Assembly (NCBI GenBank): GCA_017404545.1
Contig: JAFRCC010000004.1
Coordinates: 58,796-122,795, forward strand
Direction: 5' to 3'
DNA from: Clostridia bacterium
GTDB lineage: Bacteria; Bacillota; Clostridia; TANB77; CAG-508
Length of the DNA stretch: 64,000 bases
Shown here: piece by piece, positions 16,088 through 23,814 of the stretch
How positions within the stretch are numbered: the first letter of the stretch is position 1
Layout: every line of letters starts with the position of its first letter
Made by a program: the position numbers and the translations under genes
Notes under the pieces: generated by a model
What the model was told of the DNA's origin: nothing
Database searches by the model: none
Seen by the model: the letters and a program-made list of their open reading frames with translations, nothing else

Positions 16088-18115
16088 TCATTTAACAATT
16101 ATATTACTCCCCTCAATAACTTCAACATTTGGAATTGGTATTTGTTCTGTAATTACATCATTTTCAGACTTATTATCCGAATTATCTAGAACTAAGTTTA
16201 ATTCTTCTAGGGCTCGTGTCGCATCATTAATCGTCATTCCCTCGATGTTTGGCACAAGAACTTTTTTTATTTCATCATCTGCAATATTGCTCTTTACTAC
16301 TTGCATATATGGTAAAACTTCTCCTAGAACTTGAGAAGCAATTGGTGCTGCCACACCACCTCCTTGGTGTCCCCCCTCACCAGTAGGATTATATAGTGTA
16401 ATTAATATAACAACTTGTGGGTTCTCAATAGGTGCCACGCCTAAAAAAGAAGTAACATATTTCCCAGTATTTACTCCATCTTCAGAAGTTCCAGTTTTAC
16501 CACCAATTGAATATCCAGTTACTTGAGCATTTTTTCCTGTTCCCTCGGCCACAACAGACTCCATCATACTTAAAACATTCTTTGATGTTTCCTCTGATAT
16601 TACATTATTTTCTATTTGAGGTTCAATATTTCTAACTTCACCTGTAGTACTATCTACAATTCCCTTAACAACTCTTGGTTTAATGTAGTTTCCTCCGTTT
16701 GCAATTGCCGAAACTGCTGTAACCATTTGGATTGGAGTAACCTCAAATCTTTGCCCAAACGAAATTGTAGCAAGCTCAACGGGACCTACTTTATCCTCTG
16801 CTAAAAATATGCTACTTCCCTCACCTTGCAAATCTATTCCAGTTTTACGCATAAATCCAAAATTGTTCAGATATGAATAATATTTGCTAACGCCTATTTG
16901 TTGACCTAGCCCAATAAAAACAGGGTTACATGAGTTCATCAAAGCCTCTCTCAAGCTCTCTGATCCATGAGGTCTATAGTATCTCCAACATTTTATTCTA
17001 ACTCCTGCAATTGTTATTCCACCACTACAATTAAATTCTCCAGCTTTATCTGTCTGAGTTATTCCTTCTTCAAGAGCTACAGAAGCTGTTATTAGCTTAA
17101 ACGTCGAGCCTGGCTCATAGCTATCTGAAATTGCTTTATTTCTCCACATCGTCTGTTGTATTTTCGTTTTTTCTTCTTTTGACAAATTATCCCAATTATT
17201 CGCATACTCCTCTTCAATTGACATATATGGTTCATTTAAATTATAATTTGGATACCCTGCCATTGCTAAAATATCACCATTTTGTGGATTCATTATTACA
17301 ATGTTTCCACCATCTGTACACACATTGTCTATACATGCCTCCTTCAAATATTTTTCTGCAATTCCCTGAATTGTCGCATCAATCGTTAAAATTAAATCAT
17401 CACCATTTTTGGCTTCAATATAATCTTCTCCTTCGTTATCCAAATTTCCGCCTTTTGCATCTGTCATTTTTACAATACTACCTTTTAACCCTTTTAGCTC
17501 ATTTTCATATTTCGCCTCAATTCCCATTAATCCTTGGTTATCACTCCCACAGAATCCAATAATCTGCGACGCTAATGTATTGTAAGGATAATAACGCTTA
17601 GTATCTACATCAATATTAACACCTGTTTTTATATTATTTTCCTGTAACCACGTCCTTAATTCGTTTGATTGATTTTTATCAATTTTTTTTACAATTGTTT
17701 CAATAGAGCTTCTTTTCGACACCTTTTTCAAAACACTTTCGTAGTCTAAATTGAATAACTCACTCAGCTTTCCTGCAAGTTTCTCCCTATCTTCTTTTTT
17801 TATATTTACAGGATTAATACTAACACTTTCTACAGATCCACTAACAGCTAATATCTTTTTTCCAGTTGCATCATATATTGTACCACGCTTTGGATTAAAA
17901 GCTCTTTCCAACGTATGTTGCATATATGCCATTTGTTTTAATTTATCACCCATTACAAATTGAATCCAAAAAATTCTGGTACTCAAACCTATCATAAAAA
18001 GTACAACCATTGTAATCATAAAGCACATTCTTTTTTTTCTAGTAACCTCACCTGTTTTTTGGTAGAATTTATATTTATGATTTTTCTTAAATTTATTTTT
18101 TACACTTTTTTTCAT
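16088..18115 (-). CDS. Class B penicillin-binding protein with one PASTA domain (FtsI/SpoVD type)
   Basis: A 675-residue septal or spore-cortex transpeptidase. It has a basic cytoplasmic N-terminus, one membrane segment (about 33-52), a dimerisation domain (PKRGTIYDATGKKIL) and a transpeptidase domain with EPGSTFKLIT, NSCNPVFIG and GGKTGTSE. A single C-terminal PASTA domain (VLVPNIEGMTINDATRAL) stops close to the protein end. Its position after ftsL in the dcw cluster is the usual place of ftsI/spoVD. The other PASTA PBP (8106-10319) is a close paralogue. A strong terminator lies between ftsL and this gene, so its transcription may be partly independent. Confidence 0.93.
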   Translation of the reverse strand: MKKSVKNKFKKNHKYKFYQKTGEVTRKKRMCFMITMVVLFMIGLSTRIFWIQFVMGDKLKQMAYMQHTLERAFNPKRGTIYDATGKKILAVSGSVESVSINPVNIKKEDREKLAGKLSELFNLDYESVLKKVSKRSSIETIVKKIDKNQSNELRTWLQENNIKTGVNIDVDTKRYYPYNTLASQIIGFCGSDNQGLMGIEAKYENELKGLKGSIVKMTDAKGGNLDNEGEDYIEAKNGDDLILTIDATIQGIAEKYLKEACIDNVCTDGGNIVIMNPQNGDILAMAGYPNYNLNEPYMSIEEEYANNWDNLSKEEKTKIQQTMWRNKAISDSYEPGSTFKLITASVALEEGITQTDKAGEFNCSGGITIAGVRIKCWRYYRPHGSESLREALMNSCNPVFIGLGQQIGVSKYYSYLNNFGFMRKTGIDLQGEGSSIFLAEDKVGPVELATISFGQRFEVTPIQMVTAVSAIANGGNYIKPRVVKGIVDSTTGEVRNIEPQIENNVISEETSKNVLSMMESVVAEGTGKNAQVTGYSIGGKTGTSEDGVNTGKYVTSFLGVAPIENPQVVILITLYNPTGEGGHQGGGVAAPIASQVLGEVLPYMQVVKSNIADDEIKKVLVPNIEGMTINDATRALEELNLVLDNSDNKSENDVITEQIPIPNVEVIEGSNIIVK

Positions 18116-18167
18116 TATTCCTCCATTTCCGGAGCAATGTGCACCTCTTTAATAATATTAAAAACAA

Positions 18168-18204
18168 TAAAAAAAAGACTAAATTTCTTTTCCAATTTAG
18201 TCTT
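18168..18204 (-). terminator. Intrinsic terminator between ftsL and the PBP gene
   Basis: On the minus strand AAGACTAAATT / ATTTAGTCTT forms a stem with an ~8-base loop, followed by a run of eight Ts, right after the ftsL stop. This is an unexpected place inside a dcw cluster. Confidence 0.85.
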
Positions 18205-18792
18205 CTATTTTATATTTAATAAATCTTTAACTTTATTAATAAAATTTTTGTATACGGATTGATTTTCACTTTGCTTGATTCCTTCAGAAGTTGCTTCGAC
18301 GTATTCTTTTTTTGGTAAACTTATATACACTTTCTGACCATTATTTAACTTTGCCATTCCCAATTTATCCTTAGCTACGGCTTCTACGTTAGTTAAATTC
18401 AACTCGTTTTCTATTCCAACCTCAAGTTGTTCATTAACTTTCTGAATTTCGGCAAGCTCGGCTTTTAGCTCTTCCTTCTCTGAGAATTTTTCATTTATAA
18501 TTGAATTTCTGTAACTTATGGTAAATAACACCGCAAATCCAAAAGCAATATAACAAACTAGCTTAATTTTTTTATTTAGCTCTTCTTTAGACATTTTCTT
18601 TGGTTGTACTTTTACCTTGTTTTCTTGCTTCTTTTGAACCTCTTTTTCTTTAACCTCTTTATTTATATCTCTTTTTTGTGGTACGCTCTTATCTCTTTCA
18701 ACTGTAGGTTCATATTCTGGTTGTATTTTTTTGGGGCTTGTTTCAAATTGGTAACCTTTGTACCCTTGATATCCATAAACCCTATTTGCCAT
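18205..18792 (-). CDS. ftsL: FtsL-like cell division protein
   Basis: A 195-residue bitopic protein: a long charged cytoplasmic N-terminus (~75 residues rich in Lys, Glu and Gln), one membrane helix (about 77-96), then a coiled coil (FSEKEELKAELAEIQKVNEQ) and a conserved patch (EAVAKDKLGMAKLNNGQKVY) as in FtsL/DivIC septum proteins. It starts inside the end of rsmH (11-base overlap), the usual rsmH-ftsL order. Assignment rests on topology and position because the family diverges strongly. Confidence 0.82.
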   Translation of the reverse strand: MANRVYGYQGYKGYQFETSPKKIQPEYEPTVERDKSVPQKRDINKEVKEKEVQKKQENKVKVQPKKMSKEELNKKIKLVCYIAFGFAVLFTISYRNSIINEKFSEKEELKAELAEIQKVNEQLEVGIENELNLTNVEAVAKDKLGMAKLNNGQKVYISLPKKEYVEATSEGIKQSENQSVYKNFINKVKDLLNIK

Positions 18793-19732
18793 AAGTTTTC
18801 ACCTCTTTTCTTTCAAAAATTCTTAGCTTTGCACTTTGTGCCCTACTATTTATTTTTAGTTCTTCTTTTGTTGAAACAATTGGCTTTTTGTTAATAATTT
18901 TTCCATAAGATTTATAATTACATATACAATATGGCAAATCTTTTGGACAAGTACATCTTCCTTCTGCATCACAATATGCTTGTTTTACTGCTCTGTCCTC
19001 AAGTGAATGAAAAGTTATTATACATAATCTTCCGCCGTCCTTTAGAGCCATAATACTATTCATAACGGTATTATATAATGGTTTTAATTCATCATTAACT
19101 TCAATTCTAATTGCTTGGAATGTTCTTTTTGCTGGATGCCCATCTTTTTGTTTAGATTTTGGTATGGATTTTTCAATTATAGAAACAAGCTCTTCTGTAG
19201 TTTCTATTTCTTTTTTTGCTCTTTCAATACAAATATTTCTAGCAATATTTCTTGAAAAGCGCTCCTCACCATACTCAAAAATAATGTCTGCCAATTGCTC
19301 TTCCGAATATGTATTAACAACTTCCTTCGCAGTCAATTCTTGAGTTTTATCCATTCTCATATCAAGTTCATTACTTCCTATATAGCTAAATCCTCTCGAT
19401 TTTTCATCTAATTGGTATGAAGACACACCTAAATCAAGCAAAATTCCATCGACCTTATCAACACCAATTTTCTCGAGTATTAAGCTTAAATCGTCATGAT
19501 TTCCATGTACATATCTAACATTCTTATAGTCTTTTAAATTTTGCTTTGCAGCCTCTAAAGCCTCGTCATCTCTATCTATTCCTATTAATAATCCTTTATC
19601 TGATAAATGTTGTAAAATAACTTTGCTGTGCCCTGCACCACCCAAAGTTCCATCAACATATATTCCATCTTTTTTAATTTTTAATCCTTGTATGCACTCA
19701 TCTAATAGTACTGGTTTATGCTTAAATTCCAA
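18782..19732 (-). CDS. rsmH: 16S rRNA (cytosine-N4) methyltransferase RsmH (MraW)
   Basis: About 316 residues. It N4-methylates C1402 of 16S rRNA. Motifs: HKPVLLDECIQGL, the SAM loop YVDGTLGGAGHSKVIL, GILLDLGVSSYQLD, RTFQAIRIEVNDEL and ITFHSLEDRAVK. The start is placed at a TTG (19732) because GAGGGTGG lies 4 bases before it and the protein then begins as the family does. An upstream in-frame start at 19792 would add an unrelated stretch and run through a hairpin. Confidence 0.95.
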   Translation of the reverse strand: MEFKHKPVLLDECIQGLKIKKDGIYVDGTLGGAGHSKVILQHLSDKGLLIGIDRDDEALEAAKQNLKDYKNVRYVHGNHDDLSLILEKIGVDKVDGILLDLGVSSYQLDEKSRGFSYIGSNELDMRMDKTQELTAKEVVNTYSEEQLADIIFEYGEERFSRNIARNICIERAKKEIETTEELVSIIEKSIPKSKQKDGHPAKRTFQAIRIEVNDELKPLYNTVMNSIMALKDGGRLCIITFHSLEDRAVKQAYCDAEGRCTCPKDLPYCICNYKSYGKIINKKPIVSTKEELKINSRAQSAKLRIFERKEVKTYGK

Positions 19733-19764
19733 ATATCCACCCTCTATACTTATTTTCAAAATAA

Positions 19765-19801
19765 CACAATAGTTGGTATTATAAAATACCAACTTATTGT
19801 G
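19765..19801 (-). promoter_or_regulatory. Stable hairpin upstream of rsmH
   Basis: A ~15-bp stem (CACAATA-GTTGGTAT with its complement, one bulged A) has a short loop in the mraZ-rsmH gap, ~30 bases before the rsmH start. Only a weak T-rich stretch follows. It could be an attenuator or an RNA-stabilising structure; the role is unknown. Confidence 0.55.
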
Positions 19802-19911
19802 AACCCTAATATTTGCATCTTTAGTATCTATAAATACTTTTGTACATACTAAAACTTTTGTATCTTTATTTTTTGTCTTTAGTAAATCATCTTTTGATTC
19901 TTTGCTAAGCT

Positions 19912-19954
19912 TTATCTTTTGTATCTTAAAATTATTTATCTTTTGTATCTTAAA
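19912..19954. repeat. Short direct repeat in the mraZ-rsmH spacer
   Basis: Two perfect copies of TTATCTTTTGTATCTTAAA (19912-19930 and 19936-19954), period 24. Decayed relatives of the TTTTGTATCTTTA core lie nearby at 19855-19870. Confidence 0.75.
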
Positions 19955-19989
19955 GTTTATCTTTAGTTTTTTATATAAACTTTTTCAAG

Positions 19990-20421
19990 TTATATACCTA
20001 ACATAGTCATATTTTCAGCTATATCATCCGCTGAAATATTATCATTATCGTTATAGTCTTTCCACTTGTTTTTATCCCAAATTTCAAGTCTTGTACCTAC
20101 ACCGATAATAACTACTTCTTTTTTTATATCTGTATATTCTCTTAAGTTTGTACCTATTAAAAACCTACCTTGTTTATCTATTTCACACTCGGTAGCTCCT
20201 GATAGAAAAAACCTAACAAAATCTCTTGCACTCTTATTAGTTAGTGGAAGCTCTTTTAGTTTAGCTTCGAAATTAGACCATTCTGCCTGGGAAAAAACAA
20301 ACAAACAACCATCTAAACCTTTAGTTATGATAAATCTCTCACCTATATCATTTCTTAATTTTGCCGGCATCGTTACACGGCCTTTATCGTCTAGTGAATG
20401 TTCGTATTCGCCAATTAACAT
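19990..20421 (-). CDS. mraZ: Transcriptional regulator MraZ
   Basis: A 143-residue double-AbrB-fold protein that binds its own promoter and sets dcw expression. It opens with [20 protein letters not shown], the family signature. The second half repeats the fold ([20 protein letters not shown]). The start at 20421 is chosen for the GAGGTGAG site before it and because the length then matches the family. A frame reaching 20493 would put the MraZ boxes inside the coding region. It is the first gene of the dcw run. Confidence 0.96.
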   Translation of the reverse strand: MLIGEYEHSLDDKGRVTMPAKLRNDIGERFIITKGLDGCLFVFSQAEWSNFEAKLKELPLTNKSARDFVRFFLSGATECEIDKQGRFLIGTNLREYTDIKKEVVIIGVGTRLEIWDKNKWKDYNDNDNISADDIAENMTMLGI

Positions 20422-20446
20422 TGGTCTCACCTCACTTACCAGGTGG

Positions 20447-20472
20447 TTCCACTTTCTACCACTTTCTCCCAC
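20447..20472 (-). promoter_or_regulatory. MraZ operator: three boxes at 10-bp spacing
   Basis: On the minus strand GTGGGA, GTGGTA and GTGGAA recur exactly every 10 bases, joined by GAAA. They lie between the promoter and the mraZ start. Known MraZ operators are direct GTGG-type repeats with about one-turn spacing, so this is very probably the autoregulatory site. Confidence 0.88.
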
Positions 20473-20481
20473 CACGCTTAA

Positions 20482-20510
20482 ATTGTAATACAACCATTTT
20501 TAAATTGCAA
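20482..20510 (-). promoter_or_regulatory. Promoter of the mraZ/dcw operon
   Basis: On the minus strand TTGCAA and TACAAT are separated by exactly 17 bases. The start point would fall a few bases before the first MraZ box. The remaining ~235 bases up to 20746 are AT-rich, and I see nothing else in them. Confidence 0.8.
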
Positions 20511-20746
20511 CACTTTTTAAAAAAAATTTTATGTTTTTTACTGATTTATTGAGGTTCTTAAACATTCGTTTGTTCTTATGTATATTTCAGCAACCTTTTA
20601 ACGCTTTTGTTTTCTTGCGTTTTATGAATTTTTAACAGTTATGTTCTTTATTAAATTTATATTATATATTTTTATCTCTATTATTTACTAGTTTGAAAAA
20701 ATTTTTTGTCAACCAGGAGAGCGAAAACGCAATCATACAAACATTC

Positions 20747-20785
20747 AAAAAATGAGAGGCACTTTTCAGAGTACCTCTCATTTTA
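20747..20785 (-). terminator. Terminator after the two-gene unit at 20.8-21.5 kb
   Basis: The stem AAAATGAGAGG / CCTCTCATTTT has a ~14-base loop, with A/T runs on both sides. Confidence 0.82.
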
Positions 20786-20829
20786 CATTCTACTACGCAA
20801 TCAAAAATATATTTCCTTGCGTTAAACTT

Positions 20830-21156
20830 TTACCAGATGAATATTACATCGTAACCCTCCAAGTTATATCTGTACTTGAATTTTTCCATCTGTCCAGGAC
20901 TATAGTATCTTCCAGCAACAATAATACACATTGCTCGCGTACCATTGCCCAGCTGAATTGCTCTTTTTTTAAGCACCAAATAATCCTGTGCAGAACCTTC
21001 GTCCCAATTCCAGTCCTCACTCGGGCAGCAACGTCTGTTGTTGCTTATGATATCCATCGCATTTCTTTCATGGCCACCGCCACCATTCGGATACCACTGG
21101 TCCTTCCACACGAAACCTCTCTTGTTCCGCAAATCTTCCTTCACGTTGCATCGCAT
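20830..21156 (-). CDS. Hypothetical protein, related to its upstream neighbour
   Basis: Up to 108 residues, family not recognised. It has PNGGGGHERNAMD near the N-terminus and ends in GYDVIFIW; both match positions in the upstream neighbour (LPNYGDGHAKNAG and GYKIWPYW), so the two look like diverged copies of one ~100-residue domain. No signal peptide or membrane segment. The ATG at 21156 directly abuts AAAGG; a GTG eight codons later... at about 21144 would have better spacing. The gene overlaps its neighbour by 16 bases. Codon use is richer in G and C than in surrounding genes. Confidence 0.7.
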   Translation of the reverse strand: MRCNVKEDLRNKRGFVWKDQWYPNGGGGHERNAMDIISNNRRCCPSEDWNWDEGSAQDYLVLKKRAIQLGNGTRAMCIIVAGRYYSPGQMEKFKYRYNLEGYDVIFIW

Positions 21157-21527
21157 CCTTTCAACATAATTTCCATTTTAGGCATCATTATCAGCACATT
21201 ATTTAAAACGCTTAATGCCACCTTGTCGATTGTCCAATACGGCCAAATTTTGTAGCCAGCCGCTGCATACATTTCTGTCAAAGCATTGATGATTTTGTTT
21301 TCATTGTCTGAGGCCACCTTAAAGCATCTGTTTCCGTCATACGCAGCTACAATTCCGCAGCCTGCAGTAATCATAAATTCATCGCTATTAAGGATTGATT
21401 CGTTTTTCAATCTGTCCAAGTTTTCGTACTTCTCGCAAAACCGGCCTGCATTTTTAGCATGCCCGTCGCCATAGTTCGGCAAAAACAGTCCATTAGGCAG
21501 AAAGATTCCAGATGTAATAATAGGCAT
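21141..21527 (-). CDS. Hypothetical protein, first gene of a tandem pair
   Basis: A 128-residue protein of unknown family. Residues ~14-25 (LPNYGDGHAKNA) and ~95-101 (GYKIWPYW) align with motifs in the next gene. The middle has ITAGCGIVAAYDGNRCFKV, with two cysteines. It has a strong GGAGGGG site and a consensus promoter. GC is visibly higher than in flanking housekeeping genes, which suggests a recent arrival or a different codon regime. No secretion signal, so probably cytoplasmic. Confidence 0.75.
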   Translation of the reverse strand: MPIITSGIFLPNGLFLPNYGDGHAKNAGRFCEKYENLDRLKNESILNSDEFMITAGCGIVAAYDGNRCFKVASDNENKIINALTEMYAAAGYKIWPYWTIDKVALSVLNNVLIMMPKMEIMLKGCDAT

Positions 21528-21556
21528 ATTAGCCCCTCCTTTTTTGAATAGATATT

Positions 21557-21585
21557 ATTATATCTCTATTTTATAGAAATTTCAA
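21557..21585 (-). promoter_or_regulatory. Promoter of the hypothetical gene pair
   Basis: On the minus strand TTGAAA and TATAAT have exact 17-base spacing, ~25 bases before the GGAGGGG ribosome site. Confidence 0.78.
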
Positions 21586-21613
21586 CTATAAAAACAAAAA
21601 TAACCACATCTAC

Positions 21614-21694
21614 GGCTAGAATTTAACACTTTTTACTTAATCCAGTCAGAGAAATGACTATTGTCTGCATTTTTTTATTATCATAAGTACTTAA
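21614..21694. mobile_element. MITE-like element, copy 4 (core deleted)
   Basis: The left arm (AACACTTTTTACTTAAT through CAGTCAGAGAAATGACTATT and GTCTGCATTTTT) runs straight into the right-flank sequence TTATTATCATAAGTA. The whole core and right repeat are missing. Confidence 0.75.
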
Positions 21695-21741
21695 AGCCGA
21701 CCATAACGATAAAAAAATGATAGCACACGTGCTACCATTTT

Positions 21742-23814
21742 TTATTCTCTTTTATCTTTATCTACGTCAACTTTTGATATTCCATCCATTATAGTAAAGA
21801 ATTGAACTTCTTCTCTTTTTTTATCACTTGCAAATTTATCATAGTTTTTTGATAATTCTTCTAGCTTTTCAATTCTTTTAATTATTCCTTTCCCCTCATC
21901 ATTTATTAAACTACAAATTGTATTGATTCCCTCATTATTGAATTGTCTAATTCCATTATATAATGTTTGACTTCCATTAACAAGCTGATTGCTACCATCT
22001 GCCAATGATGTAATACCATTAACAAGACCATTTGTTCCAGTATATAACTGATTTGATCCTAAAAGCAATTCTGAAGTACCAATTTGTAGGGAATTAGCTC
22101 CATTTTTTATTGTCTTTGATGCATAATTTAATTTATTACTTGCAGAATACAAATTTGTTGTTCCTGTACTTAATTCACCTATCCCATTGCTTACTTTGCT
22201 TGAACCTACTGCTAGTTCATTTGTACCTGCTGTTAATTGCTTCGTTCCACCATAAAGGGTTCCAGTTCCTTCTGCTAGTTCATCTACTCCATTAGATAAT
22301 TTCGTTATGCCACTAGAAAGCTCTCCTAATCCACTATTTAATGAATCCATACCATCACTGACTTGTGATGAAATTCCACTAATCTTTTTTGAACCATCAC
22401 TTACACCATTTATTACTTCAGATGTACCTTCTACATATTGTTTTGTTCCTTGTACTTGACCAGAAATTGTTTTTAATTTTACTTTTATTTCATTATTATA
22501 CTCTATTTGAGCACTTAATGCATCTATAACATTTTGATCCGTTTGACTTTCTATTAAACTACTTAAGGCACTATTTTTTTGCTCTAAATTACTTATTAAA
22601 TCTGTAACATTTTCATCTGCACTACATATAGTGCTCTCTGCACCCGATATAGTTTCTTTGCCAAGTTCAAGGCTCTCTGAAATTTTAGATATTCCAGCAC
22701 TAATTCCTGTTACTCCATTACTTAATTGACCTATACTTTCTGATGCATTTCCTACTTTTTCAGACATTAAGTCTACACCATCTTTAACTTCGTTTGCACC
22801 ATTATTTAATTTTTGTGCCCCATAACTAAGCTCTTTGCTCTTTTCGTTTAAATTGTTTATACCTTCGTCTAAATCAGAATATTGTGAATCTAATAAGCTT
22901 GCACCGTCTGCAACAGTTCCCACAGCTTGATTAAAAACATTATAATTTTCATTATACTCTTCAATTCCGTTATTTAATGCTTTAGCACCAATATTTAAAC
23001 TACTTGCTCCATCATTTAGTGTTTGTGCGCCATTTGCTAATATCACACTTCCGTATTTAAGCTCATTTACACCACTATTCAAGACAATTATTCCGCTATT
23101 CAACGTAGCCGCACCATTTTCTATTTTTATACTTGCACTTTGCAATGAATTTACTTTGTCAAATAATTCATTAAAATCTGACATTTTTATGTCCAATGTT
23201 CCCATAATTTTTGGAGTAGCATATGTCATAATATTTTTCAATTCAAAATCCTTTGCATCCATAGATATTTCTATTGTATCACTTACTTCAATTCTATCTT
23301 CTAAATTTAAGCTCTCCACTAATCCTGGAACTGCAAATCCTGCTGCAATTGTTATCTCACCATTATTTATTATCTTTCCATGATTAACTTCAATATTTGT
23401 ATCCTTTTCATTATCTAACATTACACCAGATACTACTAAAAATGGAGTATACATTTTTTCTGTTCTTCCATTAATAGATACATCTTTTTCTTCTTTGTTT
23501 GTATACTTTAAGGTAATAGTAACTCTACCACTTTTTCCAGCTATTTCTTTTGCCGAAATTTCTTTTCCGTCAAGTTTATAACTAATCTCGCATTCTATTG
23601 GTAGCTCTTTATCAATTTCTTCCTGGTTTATTTCATTTTTATTTTCATTATTTTCAATTGTACTAACAATAGTTTTATATGGTTTTCCTTCATTATTTAA
23701 TCTTGAAAACACAGCTTCCTCATTTGTATATGCAAAAACTGGCATCGTATAGCAAGTACATACTGATAAAAGAGCTACGCTCGCCATTATTTTTTTTATA
23801 AAATTTTTATGCAT
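21742..23814 (-). CDS. Secreted repeat protein partnered with the MMPL transporter (YhgE/Pip-like repeats)
   Basis: A 690-residue protein with a clear signal peptide (MHKNFIKKIMASVALLSVC, ending near VFA). Residues ~60-200 are a mixed domain. From about 210 to 620 it is a long series of 7-residue units of the form LxxGxxx (LNSGINELKYG, LADGSNQLVNG), the pattern seen in YhgE/Pip proteins. No C-terminal membrane anchor is visible. Its start overlaps the end of the MMPL gene by 8 bases, so translation is probably coupled. Inferred role: an extracytoplasmic partner of the exporter, perhaps a periplasm- or wall-spanning rod. The substrate is unknown. Confidence 0.78.
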   Translation of the reverse strand: MHKNFIKKIMASVALLSVCTCYTMPVFAYTNEEAVFSRLNNEGKPYKTIVSTIENNENKNEINQEEIDKELPIECEISYKLDGKEISAKEIAGKSGRVTITLKYTNKEEKDVSINGRTEKMYTPFLVVSGVMLDNEKDTNIEVNHGKIINNGEITIAAGFAVPGLVESLNLEDRIEVSDTIEISMDAKDFELKNIMTYATPKIMGTLDIKMSDFNELFDKVNSLQSASIKIENGAATLNSGIIVLNSGVNELKYGSVILANGAQTLNDGASSLNIGAKALNNGIEEYNENYNVFNQAVGTVADGASLLDSQYSDLDEGINNLNEKSKELSYGAQKLNNGANEVKDGVDLMSEKVGNASESIGQLSNGVTGISAGISKISESLELGKETISGAESTICSADENVTDLISNLEQKNSALSSLIESQTDQNVIDALSAQIEYNNEIKVKLKTISGQVQGTKQYVEGTSEVINGVSDGSKKISGISSQVSDGMDSLNSGLGELSSGITKLSNGVDELAEGTGTLYGGTKQLTAGTNELAVGSSKVSNGIGELSTGTTNLYSASNKLNYASKTIKNGANSLQIGTSELLLGSNQLYTGTNGLVNGITSLADGSNQLVNGSQTLYNGIRQFNNEGINTICSLINDEGKGIIKRIEKLEELSKNYDKFASDKKREEVQFFTIMDGISKVDVDKDKRE

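Noticed and set aside
19850..19960. Possible CRISPR-like array in the mraZ-rsmH spacer
   Set aside because: Only two perfect 19-base units with a 5-base spacer; no unique spacers of normal length and no cas genes in the window.
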